From Dioscorea cayenensis subsp. rotundata (taxonomy: Eukaryota; Streptophyta; Magnoliopsida; Dioscoreales; Dioscoreaceae), in contig NC_052486.1 of assembly GCF_009730915.1 (NCBI RefSeq), forward strand, positions 22,473,589 through 22,537,588: 64,000 nucleotides of DNA, written 5' to 3'. Positions 1 through 12,500 of the stretch are shown here, piece after piece. Under the pieces are notes generated by a model. The model saw only the letters and a program-made list of their open reading frames with translations. It was not told the DNA's origin and did not search any database. Position numbers and translations under genes: made by a program. Numbering within the stretch: the first letter of the stretch is position 1; every line of letters starts with the position of its first letter.

Positions 1-2149
1 ATTTCCTTCCATTGTTCAGATATCAAGCCACGAAGCTCAACTCCTGGAAAAGCAGCATGCCACAGGGCCCTTAAAGCTTCCTGCAATATTCCAGTGGTTA
101 ATGGTAGAAAAAAATGACGATCACAGAAAACACCTGCCGTTTACATTTCTAGGTCAAGGATTCCACATATGCAATAGAAAGACAACATCTAACTAACTTA
201 CATATAGCAACACAACTTGATGCTTGTAAGGATTCATTAGATTCATAGAAAAAATCTGAAAACTTATATTAGATTAGCATGCTCTACCTAGGATCTGCAG
301 GTAAGAGAGTGACTGTATCTTTCATGTACTTATTAAAGATTTCAGAATTTCATCATGCCCACCACCAGATTTTACATTTGAAGGATCAACCTTCGTAGGT
401 TAAACAAATTAAATCGTATACGACCTCCTCCTGATCCCATTACCTAAGCCGTGAGGAAGAAAACCACAGGAGCATAGTTAAGAAGTTCATGGATCATGGA
501 TGGCAACATTTCATGAAGATCAAAGCAATATTAGTTTCTACTATACAACATGTATACAAAGACAATTAAGCACAGGAATTGGCCACCTAAGTCTTAAAAC
601 TGAAGATTGAGTAATAATGAGTAAAAGTTCTACCACAAGAAAAGTTTAGGTATGATTCACAACCAGATTAGCACCATTATAAAGCAAATCAGATAATCAA
701 AGCAGCGGAGAATTTTCAGGAATAATCCAGAATTCGGATTAAATACCTGGTGTTCAACCTTGGAACTATCATAAGAAACTTCAATGCGATTTTGTAGCTT
801 TTGCAAGCATTCTTCCTGAAGCAGAAATAAATAAATAAATAATCAAATAAATGTTTACTCAGAGAATAATAATTCTGTGATTGATGGTAGCCTGGTCACA
901 TCTTTTTACTGACAGGCTAAGGTGAAGCTGTCCTTTTCAACAATTGCAAGTCAATTTCCAAGTGCTAACAAGTACTAACATTCAAAACAAATGAATGACG
1001 ACACTTACCATATGAAATGTAGGTAAAAAATAGAAGAGAAAAACGACAGCACATTTGGAACGTGATGTACACTGAAAATGATGTAAACTTATCTCTGATA
1101 TTTCTTATTTAATCAGATAGATACAACATGCTCGAGTAAAAAGAATACCCCAGCTTGCAGTGCATTATTACCTGAGACGGAGTCAGGTCAAATGATAAAC
1201 GAGCATCACTATCCCTTCTCTGAGCACAAACACAAGAAAGCCCTCGCCCAATCCAGGCTGATGACCCATGAACAACCTCAGCTGCAGCAAGAGAGGACAA
1301 AATACAATCCACTGTAAGTTTTCAGGTATTTGAGTCTTCATATACCAAAACTTAACATTACTAAACTTGAAAGAAAAAGGGAACAAAAGTAAGATCTACC
1401 GTCATGACTTTAGTGATGCCACAAGATATTACTGAAAATTAATTTTTTAGCGAGTAGGATAAATCAATTTATCAAAATAAGTTGAAAAAAATCCGCCCTG
1501 TAAAAGAAATTTTACAAGAAATTGACTCTCCGATCTGTGCATGCAAACAGTAAATTAGATTCATAAATTCCATGGTGAGGTCCTTAATATACTATTTCCA
1601 TACTTTACACAACAATCCGGCAATCAAAAACACTAATTTCGTTCTGTTTTCGTAAGTATGTCTCTCTTACAATACTTGGACTTCAATGTATGAAAAAGAA
1701 CCAAATTAAAAATGAAATGAAATATAATATAGCAATAAAAAGTAAAAAACAATCACGAAAGGAAATCTGTTGTATTTTTATCAAAAAAAAAAGGACCTGT
1801 TTGATGAAGTGCAAACTAGATTAATGGTAGAGAAATGGCTCTATACTGCTAATTAATTACTCAAAACGCAAAGGCTATTCGCTCAAATTTTTAAAAAGAA
1901 AAAACACAAGTTTTTCCATAGATAATTTACACACAAAAAAAGACAAACAAAAACAAAAACGAAAAAGACCAATTGACTTTTTTCAACTATTTATATATAA
2001 CACCGGGAAAAAAAATTCCAAGCATTTAAGCATGCATACGTCAAGCAAATCGACGACAAATCACCTGAAGATGAATGACACCCGCCACCTCGATCCAAGC
2101 CCTGCGACAACCTCCTCACCGCCACAAATGATGCACCGTTCTCATCCAT
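1..2149 (-). CDS. ELMO/CED-12 domain protein, 5' part of gene (partial at left edge)
   Basis: Three coding exons can be read: 2149-2065 (from ATG), 1281-1172 and 815-747, with a fourth running from 80 off the window. Phases agree and every junction is GT-AG. The first exon gives MDENGASFVAVRRLSQGLDR, the second AAWIG-like text with GRGLSCVCAQRR and SFDLTPSQ, then EECLQKLQNRIEVSYD and EALRALWHAAFPG followed by LRGLISEQWKE. This order matches the N-terminal half of plant ELMO-domain proteins. In animals ELMO proteins partner with DOCK-type exchange factors or act as Arf GAPs (ELMOD); the plant role is not settled. The ATG at 2149 was chosen because longer open frames upstream start only with TTG. 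The C-terminal ELMO core lies outside the window. Confidence 0.88.
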
Positions 2150-2625
2150 CTCCTCCTCCTCCTCTCCCCACAAATCTCAAACCAACAAACTCCAACCAAC
2201 CCAAAAACCCATCACCTCACGCCGAACCTTCACGAACCAACCCTTCTCATCCCCCAAGAACGAGGAACCACATGTCATCAAAACCAAGAAATCCACCAAT
2301 TCCTAGGGTTCCCATACCCACCGAGATCTACAAATCAAGCTAAAGAAACCAAAACCCATCTCAAATTCCCAAAAAAAAAAAAATCAACAAAAACCCAAAC
2401 ACAAATCAATCAAACGATTAACAAAACCTGAGATCATCTCCGGCGATGAAAAAAAACCAATTCCGGCGAAGAACCACCTCTCAATGGACCGGAAAAAGGG
2501 GCAATGGATCCAAATCGGAGAATTTGGGGATGAAATTAGGGTTTCGAAGAGGGCTCTCTCTCTCTCCTTCGTTCTGGATATCGTCTCTGGCTCAGGCTCT
2601 CTCGCTCTCAACCCATTTTCAGGTG
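2150..2625 (-). other. 5' leader of the ELMO gene with probable leader intron
   Basis: The stretch upstream of the ELMO start is GC- and CT-rich compared with the AT-rich flank beyond 2640. A CAG/GTTTTG donor at 2428/2427 on the minus strand suggests a non-coding first exon (about 2428-2620) spliced to the start-codon exon. A CT run near 2555-2610 is typical of plant leaders. The exact acceptor and transcription start cannot be fixed from sequence alone. Confidence 0.45.
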
Positions 2626-2639
2626 GGATCTTTATGTGT

Positions 2640-4869
2640 TTTTTTTTTAAATTAAAAAAATAAAAAAACAAATTACACGTGGCATCATTAAATTAGCAAT
2701 TAAGTAAATTGCTAATTACTCTTCCTAATTAATTATGATTATTTAAAGGGTTTTTTTCACCTATGTCCCTGTAAAAAATAAATATTACATTAATGTACAA
2801 TAAAAAGTTATAAATTATGATTATTTATTAAAGAAAATTAGTTATATACTCACTCCGATTGTTTTTTCTGGTCTTATTTTAGAGATTAGAAATTTTATCA
2901 ATTATTTTAAATATTAGTTTTTCAATTTTACCTTATATATACTCCGTATTTTTACAATTTTTAATAAATCATATTCATCTACATATTTTATTAATAAATT
3001 TTATATTACCAACAAATTTTAATCAATTTTTTTAATTTATATAAATTATTTAAAATAGACAAATAAAAAAATTAGAAGAAATATATCATTAATATTAATT
3101 AATTAATTTTTTTCAAATATTAATAAGATAAATATACCACCAATGAAATACCCAACTCTTCTATTTTAGAGGGGATTGAGTATGTTTTGAATTTGAAATA
3201 AATTTATATGTATAAAATGCCATATTAATTTATTTCCTGATTTAATCAATAAATATATCAAGAGTAATAGTAATACTGTAATAATTATGAGCTTGACTTT
3301 GGGAACATTTACTCGTGATAGCAATAATTAAGTTTAATTTTTTAAATAATATTTGTAAATCATTTTCATTGATAAAATTCAACTAGACTATGAGTCTATG
3401 CCATCTAGAACAAGTGACTTTGTTGTGAAGATGTTAAAATAATTCCGTACTTATGCAATCAATTTATTAGACACATTTGATCTAAATGTCATTTATTAAG
3501 TACGTTGTATTAAAGAAGAGCCCATGGTGGTCAACATCATTTAAATATTCAAACTTTAATGTCCTTTTTTACTAATCAAACATTGACATTAATTTTTTTC
3601 ATAACAGATACAGTAAATGTATTTAAAAAAATCACCGATATGTACAAATATAAAACACGATTGTAAACTCAATAACGCATAAATTTTATCTTGTATAAGT
3701 TTCGGAATTTGATCTTAGAGTTCACTCTAAAATAATTATCCTATGCAAAAAACTAGATATTAATAGGCTAAAAAAATCGTTAGTATTAACATTGACATTT
3801 ACATTTATTCATTAATATTTCTTATAATTTAAGAAAAAAAATTTAAATGTTAGGTATGCAAGTAATGTGAATAAATTTAAATTAATAAAATGTTTAGATA
3901 CAAAATAAAACATAAAATAATTATAAGTTTCTCAATAACTTAAATTGTCTAAAGATGATTAGTTGTTGCAGATTTCTTTTGAGATCCTTAAAATGTTACA
4001 TATATATAACAAAAACTTAATATTTGATTGATGAAAATAAATAAATAAGCTATTAACTAAAAATTAAAACAACAATTTTTTATCATAAAAAACACTATTT
4101 TTAATGGCGGATATGGTTCATTCAACATTAATCAAATTTCTCTTCTCGATGTTTAATGACATGACTGGTTATTGCTACATTAATCAAATTTCAATTATTT
4201 TGATTCATTAATTTTTCCCCATGTTTCCATTTAACGGCTCGACAAGATGGGATAGTCAAGTGCTACGAGAGAGAAAAAAGTATAAATAAATAAATAATTT
4301 AACTAAGAACAGTTACAGAATAAGCATGGCAGTCCCGGATTGAGATGCACTATTAAACTAAAATTGCTCATTAAGTTAGGTATTGCATTAATTATTCTTA
4401 TAACAAACAAATTTCTATGTATTCATATTTGTATGAAATAATATATAATAGAATAATCAATAAAACCTATACTTGATATATATGGAAAATATTATTATTT
4501 TTGTTGTTATAAAGTGAGACAAAAAAAAGAGTCATTTTTTGTCATATGGATATATAAAATTTATGAAAACCTTGAACATACCGGTAAGTCTACAATGAAA
4601 CGGTAAATATTTAAATAAAAACAAATAACATCAAGGATAATAATATATATACATATAATAGAGTCATGCAAAGATGATATATTTTAATATATATATATAT
4701 ATATATATATACAAAGTACCATTCTTTTATGGACGTCCATAAATAAAAAATCTATGGACGTTCATTATCAGTGATAAATAGTAGTTAATACTGTAATAAA
4801 TGCAGTAATTACCGTTTAGAACATAAAAAAAAAAGTAATATCATATCCAACGACTAATAATTGGACGTC
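2640..4869. other. AT-rich intergenic DNA
   Basis: About 2.2 kb with no coding stretch that I can support. It is very AT-rich with many short A and T runs. A pure TA repeat occupies about 4686-4711. Confidence 0.6.

Positions 4870-4917
<48 letters not shown>
4870..4917. repeat. (TA)n tract, left flank of Micron-like element
   Basis: A nearly pure TA dinucleotide tract of about 48 bases directly abuts the left end of the inverted-repeat element at 4918. Confidence 0.85.
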
Positions 4918-4919
<2 letters not shown>

Positions 4920-5167
4920 ACCCATCATCCAGACGTGCCCTAGATTTCAAATCTCATGTAGCCAGTGATCTGACTCAGAATCGACTGGCTCTTAAACGAT
5001 TATGAGCAATGTGAGAACCGCGTTACATACGATGATGTCGATGATCGTAACAATAAAAAGGTGTACAATATTTATATAAACAATCAACCATCGGATGATG
5101 ATCCAACAGCTTAGATTTAAAACGTCTCTAGATTTCAAATCTAGGGACTTACCTAGATGATGTTTTT

Positions 5168-5169
<2 letters not shown>
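4918..5169. mobile_element. Micron-like MITE embedded in TA repeats
   Basis: A 252-base segment lies between two TA tracts (4870-4917 and from 5170). Its ends are imperfect inverted repeats: GGACCCATCATC at the left matches the complement of GATGATGTTTTTCC at the right, and TAGATTTCAAATCT occurs just inside both ends. There is no coding capacity. Elements flanked by (TA)n on both sides recall the Micron family of rice, which targets TA microsatellites. The family assignment is inference; the inverted ends and the TA flanks are visible. Confidence 0.55.

Positions 5170-5202
<33 letters not shown>
5170..5202. repeat. (TA)n tract, right flank of Micron-like element
   Basis: A TA dinucleotide tract of about 33 bases directly follows the right end of the inverted-repeat element. 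Confidence 0.85.
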
Positions 5203-5206
<4 letters not shown>

Positions 5207-5522
5207 TGAATGAAGAGGACAAGCAAGATGGGAGCTCTTAGGGTGGGAGCACTTAACAAATGAAATGGTCCAAGTGAAGTGATAGCTTTTCATTTCCTTT
5301 CTTTCTAGTTCTAATTCTAATTGGAACATATAAAGGCAAAAGGCACCGACCAAAAACTTAGTGCCCGGGACCACATGTCTAATCCCCATCCATCACAGCC
5401 GTCCATCCGTCCGAATCAACGGTGGGCCCTTGCTTCTGCACGAGGGTGCGCTTTATGTGTAACCTTTCTTGGGTGCAATAAGGAAACTCACATGGCATAG
5501 AAAGTTTTAGATATCACTTAAT

Positions 5523-5582
5523 ATTTAATGAAGTATTAAGAACCATAACCTTATTTAATGAAGTATTAAGAACCATAACCTT
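5523..5582. repeat. 30-base unit in two perfect tandem copies
   Basis: The unit beginning ATTTAATGAAGTATTAAGAA occurs at 5523 and again at 5553 with no difference seen. It looks like a recent local tandem duplication. Confidence 0.85.
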
Positions 5583-8500
5583 TTTCCCTTGAATAGGACC
5601 CGAATCTCTTTTTTTCTTTATTTTTTTTATGAAAATTAAATTTTTATTTTTTTCATAATTCATAAATTTTCTTATAAATTTTTTATTTAATAACATAGAC
5701 ATATCTCTCACACCTATTACCCTTTAGTTTATATATTGAAAGGGAATCGAACTTTCATTTCTCATATTAAATTAAATATTTTACAGTCTCAAAGTGACAA
5801 GCTTAAAATTATTTATCTAAACATTTATATGTGTAAGAGAGATATAAGATCCGAAGACATTAAAAATGCCTGCATATATGCGTATGGTATTATTTTTTTA
5901 TAAATTAAATTTATAAGAAAAAAATAAATTCACCCAAGATCATAAAAATAATGATTTTTTTTAAAATAAAATTATTATGTTTTGAAGAAGAAAAAAAAAA
6001 AAAATCTAATCCGAATCCGAACCAAAAGACAAGAATCATGAAGTGGTCCATAAAATGAGTGTTAGATAGTGGACAAATGACATTGCGGTACACCTAAGAT
6101 AAGATTCACTGTATGAACAAGAGAAAGGCATGCATGTTCTTGTAAGGGCTTTTATGGAACAAATTGATGTCATTTTTGGGCACCAAACATGAACATCATG
6201 AAACAGAAATTTAAAAAAGAAAAAAGCCGGCTCTTTATTTTTAACTACTATTTTCATAGGTTTTCTTTGTTGGATTTGGTCTCTAACTTTTTTTTCAAGG
6301 ATGTAAACTATATATCTATGTCTAGATTGGATTTTGACCGGCTTTCTTAATCCTAGATTTTTATTTATGTTCATTTGGTAGGTACTTGTTGGATTTTTGT
6401 TAAAGTATTTTTAGTTGATGGTTTTTATAAAATGTTATATTACTTGTTGGATTTTTTAAAATATATGTTTCATAAAATATATATTTAAAATGTTGTGTTA
6501 TATCTTTATTATCATCTTGATTCAATGAGTGATAGTTTTAGTGTTTTATAGTGTTTGTTTGTTTTTGTATTTTCATTATGTGTATTTACAATATATTACC
6601 TTTTTTTTAATATTTCTTCCATGTTTCAGTGTCTATCATTCATGAACTCAAAAGTTAGGATTATTTTATTTTTATGATTTTAAATTTGATGCTTGATAAT
6701 TTTTCAAAATATTTTTTTTTTCATACTCTCAATACATACATTGAATTTCAGTAAATATTTTTGAGTTTTTGCATGTCTTTAATTTTAAAACCAAGGATCA
6801 TATTAAATCATGTTTTTAATTTTAAAAAAAATATATATTTTAACAAAGTGTTCTGTCATATATAGCATTTTTTAATTATACTACTCGCCATCATTTGTTG
6901 GTAACGGAGTCAAACATGTGACCTCACCCATGTGCAGGGACTTAAAAATAATAATAATAATAATAATAATAATGGAAATACAAAAATTAAATTTGAAGAA
7001 ATATAAAAATAATTTCTCATTTTAATCATATATATATATACCCATTCAAACAATTTTGAGAGGATAATGTTATGGCCTCAAACCAAGAGACAAAAATTCT
7101 CTCCAAAGTCACTAAGAATAATTTAAAAAGGGCAGAAAAAAAATATTTAATTAATTTATCCACTGGAGTACAATCAACACATTAAACAAGAAATATACTT
7201 TGAAAAATGGAAATAATAAATTTGAAAAAAAAAATTGGTATGGATTTTGACTTATATGATACATAGAGACAAACAGTAAACCAAAAGATTCTCTTCTTGA
7301 TTTCAGAGCAAAACCATGAATTTTATTTTTGTACATCCTTTTACTTATATACCCTCTATTAAGGGCCATATTTACATAACAGTGTATATATATTTTAAAA
7401 CTTATTTACATTTATTAAAAGTAAGGAAACTTAATAAATATTATTAATATATAATATAAAAAATAAAAAAATTCACATGGCATGTTAATTGGCTATGATT
7501 ATTTTGGTTTTAAATATGTACCCTTGAAAAAAGCAATGATTCAAAACCTTGCTAAAGGGCAATTAAGAAGAGAATGTGAATATTTATATCTAGATATAGA
7601 TATAGAGCATTTTTTAAGTTATATATATATATATATATATTAAGCATTGGTTGTATAATTAGTATTTGATTGATTAGTTATTCCCAATGCTTGATGGTTG
7701 TTTATTAACTCTAAGAGTTAATTAGTTAATTAAGAATTAATTAAAGGAGCTTTGTTGTTTGTGTATGTATGTACTTGTTTATGATACATTACCCATTGGA
7801 TTCTCATTATTATTATGCTTATTATTATTATTATTTAGTTGATGGTTTTGGTCACTACTCTAATATTTTAATTAAAGGTTTATTGTGTTTATAACAAGCA
7901 ATTTTCTTTATTGCCTTGGAAACTTCAAAGAAGTGAATGATTTCACAAGGGCATTTTAGTCATTTAAGGAGAGTTTAATAATAATAATAATACCAAAGGA
8001 TTTCCAAGTCTGAAGGAGTTCCAACAACCAAATGAAGCATCACTCACTCTAATTTTTATGTACTAAACCTTCATTAAAAGTTAAGAAGAAAAGAGTCATC
8101 AATCTCAATTCTTTAAAACAATAATGAGTGCAATAAAAAGTTTCAAAGTAGTGAGTGTGGGGCACACTCATGGACCATTATGATACCTAAAAAATAAAGG
8201 TGTGGTTTTGAGTGCAAGTGATGAAGATGAAAAGCCTTTTTCTCTTCTTTCTGAAAAGCCCTTTACTTTACTTTTGTTAATTCTTCCAACTTTCTCTCCA
8301 ACTTGCATGGAGAGAATAATATATATTTTGCCGAATGAGAAAATGACTTATATGCCCCTGCAAAAGTGGATATTTTTTTTATACATATACCCTTCTGAAT
8401 AATACAATCACATGCATTATATACTCATGAAAAAAAATATCTAGTTAGCATTTCTTTTTATTTGTCATATTTTAAAACTCTTTTATGTTTTTTTAATTTA

Positions 8501-9063
8501 TCACATTAAAAATTTTATGCAACATTAAATAATTTTTCTCTACAAATTTACCATTTAATTTAATGTACTTATACAATTTTTCAATAAATCATAATCAACT
8601 AAATACTAAATCATATACTTCATTAGTAGAGTTTTAAATAAGAGTAATTTTAAAAAATAATAAATTTTTTTATAAAACATAGATGACCAACTAATTTTTA
8701 ATTAATTTTTAATCGGTGTGAATTAAGTAAATGTGACAAATAAAAAGAAAAAGAGGGAGTAAAACCATAGTCAAAACCCTCTTATATATGAAATCATGCA
8801 TTCACCCTGTTTTTATAGTCATTGGTAGGCATGATAACCAAATACAAAACACATGAGCATACACACAAAATTTAGAGGATTGAGTACATAATATTAAACT
8901 TTTCCAGGGGTTCATATGCAAATTCCCTTTCAGAAAAAAAAACAATAAAAAGATAAGCATGTCTTTTTTCTCAAATGGAAATTTTAAGAACATGAACCTA
9001 TACAACAACATTCTCCATATAAGATAAAACCCCAATTATGGTGTATTTGTCAAGGGCAATAAA
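5583..9063. other. AT-rich intergenic DNA between the ELMO and MsrA genes
   Basis: No coding region can be supported. The stretch holds short microsatellites, for example ATA/AAT runs near 6947-6972 and TA repeats near 7621-7640. Short open frames here are AT-rich chance frames without splice context or family resemblance. Confidence 0.6.
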
Positions 9064-9072
9064 TATTTGAAA

Positions 9073-9232
9073 GAGTAATGCTATGTGTTGGTAATAGATC
9101 TCCAGAAATGTGACCAAAAGCTAACCCCAACTCCGGGGTTAGATTCTCAGCTCCGGGGTTAGCATCCCCAGTTTCAGGGTTAGCTTTCGGATCACATTTC
9201 GGGTGACCTATTACGTACACATAGCATTACTC
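9073..9232. mobile_element. Mutator-type MITE with 9-base target duplication
   Basis: A 160-base element has long inverted ends. GAGTAATGCTATGTGT at the left matches the complement of ACACATAGCATTACTC at the right, and similarity continues inward through the GTGACC and GGATCACATTTC parts. It is flanked by TATTTGAAA (9064-9072) and TATCTGAAA (9233-9241), a 9-base duplication with one mismatch, the length made by Mutator-like transposases. Three copies of a GGGGTTAG-type motif lie inside. It sits about 320 bases downstream of the MsrA stop, so it may be transcribed as part of that 3' end. Confidence 0.75.
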
Positions 9233-9492
9233 TATCTGAAATAGAATAGCAGATAGAAGAGGCAGGCAAGAACCAGATCTCAGGTTTAAATACACCACAA
9301 TACAGAGAACAATAGACAGATTAAATACTAAACTTCTGATCTTTGTTTGATGCCATATAAACAATACCAGAAAAACATAAAATAGTAATATGCTGCTCAG
9401 ATGAGCATGTGCAGAGATACTACTATACAAAGAAAAGGCTCAATAATGTTTATATACTTACAAGAAAGGATTACTCTTAGGGCAGTCGATAT

Positions 9493-9556
9493 AATCAATG
9501 ATTGATAGTAATATTAGAGTGCGTAATCAATGATTGATAGTAATATTAGAGTGCGT
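9493..9556. repeat. 32-base tandem duplication abutting the MsrA stop codon
   Basis: Two identical 32-base copies (9493-9524 and 9525-9556) begin AATCAATGATTGATAGTAAT. The second copy ends on the last base of the MsrA stop codon, so the duplication forms the start of the 3' UTR without changing the protein. Confidence 0.85.
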
Positions 9557-12500
9557 TAACCGTAACAACGGATAGGATCATTGCAACCTTTGGCAGCAGA
9601 TTGTTTGAAACCGAAGCGGCCGCCTTTCTCTAGGTATTGCTGATGGTATTCCTCGGCTTTGTAGAATTTCTTTGCTGGGAGGATCTCTGTGACAATCTTC
9701 CTGTTCAGGAGCTTCTGGTGGTTCTCCAAGGACTCCCTTGCAGCTGTCTCTTGCTCAGGTGTGTAGAAATATATGCCAGACCTGTATTGAGTTCCAACGT
9801 CATTGCCCTGCATGCAGTGAGAGAGGTGTAAATTTCAGCAGTGACCACAAAAAATTGACTGGAGACACGGGTGAAAAACATCCTTCAGAAAAATAAATAA
9901 ATAAATAATAATAATAACACTAGAGAAAAATGTCTCAGGAAGCATTCAGTTAAACTGAAGCCTTACATATTCTTCTCATGCTTTATACAAATAAAAAGGG
10001 CATTTAACAAGGCATAAGTTTCTTTTTCCAAAGTATATTAAAATGAAAGGCATCAGGAAAAGTACCAATGGGCCATAGGAGCCACCTGACCTCTCAAAAT
10101 TAAACCAAGTAATAATTCAGGAGAAAGCTAATCCAATTAGTAAAAGTTACTAGAGGACTAAAAAGAAGGTAACATAGCACCTCTTGTAGCAAAGCACTAG
10201 TTATTTTCACTTGTCATTTTCCAGAAGGAATGTTCCGCATTCCAAGTCTAGCAAAAACTGCTGAATCACTCCAAAGAATCATCTAGAAATTTTAATAATA
10301 AAACAGTTATTTTGTAGACCTGCAGCAAAAACATACTACAAACTATAAAAATCACCATGTAGACCCAATGCAGATGACAGATGAAGAACTTCCTTATTAG
10401 AGTAACTAATAGTCCTACATCAATCAATTTGTAAAATATGGATTTGAATATATAAACTCGGGTTACTCATTTAGATGATATGCTCGGTTAACTCAGCTGA
10501 ATTTCCACTTTTAAAGATCAATCATGCTCATTTTCGCAAATAATACTAGAAAAATATTGTCTGTCATATAGACAGTGTTAGGCCCATCGAAAATGAATCC
10601 TTTACTTTTCCGTGATGATCACTATGTGCATATTAGGTTTATCAACCATCTCCACTAACATGTCCTTGTTATGGGCTTCACACTATTATAGAATTCAAAC
10701 AGAGCTGCCCAGCATTGAACCCCTGATCCCTAAATGATATTATAACACAAATAATCCCTACTTTGAGACTTGCAGTCTGCTGAAGCAACTTCTATAAGAC
10801 ATGGATCACGGAAATATCGTCTTCCAGATTACAACAACAGATCAACCAATTCACAATGTGGTTCCAGGAAACACATTGCCAACTGCAAAATAAGAAAAGG
10901 AACTTTACTCATTAGATGCAAAGGATCACAGTATCACCCACAACCAATTTAAACTCTGGACGTTGGAATTTGATTTACCCTTCATTCAAGCCTTGCATCA
11001 TGCAGAAAAGCGAAGCATGTCAATCCCAAGTTCTATTCTAAATGTTAGTTGAGACTGTTAACCACAAATTGTAATGCCGTTCGAATTCTTCACCCATGTC
11101 AGATACCACATTGGTAATATTTTGAGCATTCAAAAATGAAAGAACTTTGGACAAGAAAAGAAAAAACAAAAAGTCCCGAAGGGTTTATATCCCCATAAGT
11201 TATTATCTTTTGTGATGTCTTAAACTGGCGGATTTTTTAGTACATATTGCAACCAGCACATAGGCTCTGTTTCATTCCTTGTTCTAAAAATGATAATATA
11301 TTAACTTTCACAAGAATATTAAACATCATCCAATTATTTACTTAATTTTAATGCTTCCATTCTATTATTCAAAGTCAGTAGACAAGACGAGAAATTTATC
11401 CTGGTTAGTCACCATTCTCTGTTCAGTCACATGAAAACAAAACACTAGACATGTCTCAATTCTTTGGTTTTTGTTTCTTTTTTTGACCTCTTCAAAAGTT
11501 TGGAAAGATTACCAAACTCAATTTAATTTAACTTTAACTGAAACTAAATTTTGCTACCATTTCAAACTCCAATCCCAATAAGGTTTCTTCCCACCATGAT
11601 CCACAGGATAAAATCAATTTATAGGCAAAATCAGGAAATTTTGCAACAGCAATATTCTTATTTAATTAACATAAAAAAAAAACATTCAACAAATTAGCTA
11701 GCATGACACATTAATTTGAAGCCCAGTCGCATTCTCACATGATCACATCTTGATCAAGGTCCCAATTTTTTAGGAATCAACCAATAATTTGGTTTAAATT
11801 TGCAGGACACCTAATGCATACTCAGTTAAAGTTCAATTTTAGGTTTACCAAATTAACAAAAAGTTAAACAACATTGGCTTGAGAAAAATAACCAGATCAT
11901 TAACCTATGAAGAAAATGACATTTATTAATAAACATATCACAAAAGTTATTCTGCTGCCCTTGGCTTCTATTCAATTTCAAGTCTGAAATCTATATGCTA
12001 CATCAAAAACTTCATCTTTAAATTTCAGCAACTCCCCATGCCTACCCAGATATTTTATATCCATGCAACAAGAACATGTGACTTATGTCCAAATACAACG
12101 CAAATAAGCCCCAACTATCTTATCCCTATAATTTTCTAAAAGGAGAGCACTCACTCACTACTTGCTGATTCAGCTTTCTGCCATCAATCTATAGAAAACA
12201 CAGGCACACCTCTCGACCAGTACATACAACATGAAAAACTTTCACAGAGAAATGAGCTAGTGCTTTGTTAAAATTCTGTGTTTCTAACAAAACTAGATAC
12301 TATCATTGTTTGACATGCATGTATGAAAGCACACCATTTTTGACAAAATTAACATGCCCACACCATAGCTTAGCTCTCATCGTTTGATAAAATTCTCATT
12401 TGTACATGCATCTCAAGCAACGAGAGGTAAGCTATAGCGTAGACACTAGACATGTTAATTTGTCAAAAATTTTGTGCATTCATACATGCATGTCTGAGAG

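Noticed and set aside
4992-5389. Open frames with Tyr/Ile runs around 5.0-5.4 kb
   Set aside because: They run through (TA)n repeats, which are open in several frames by chance.
6036-6374. 112-codon minus-strand frame in the intergenic DNA
   Set aside because: AT-rich chance frame with Phe/Lys runs and no family resemblance.
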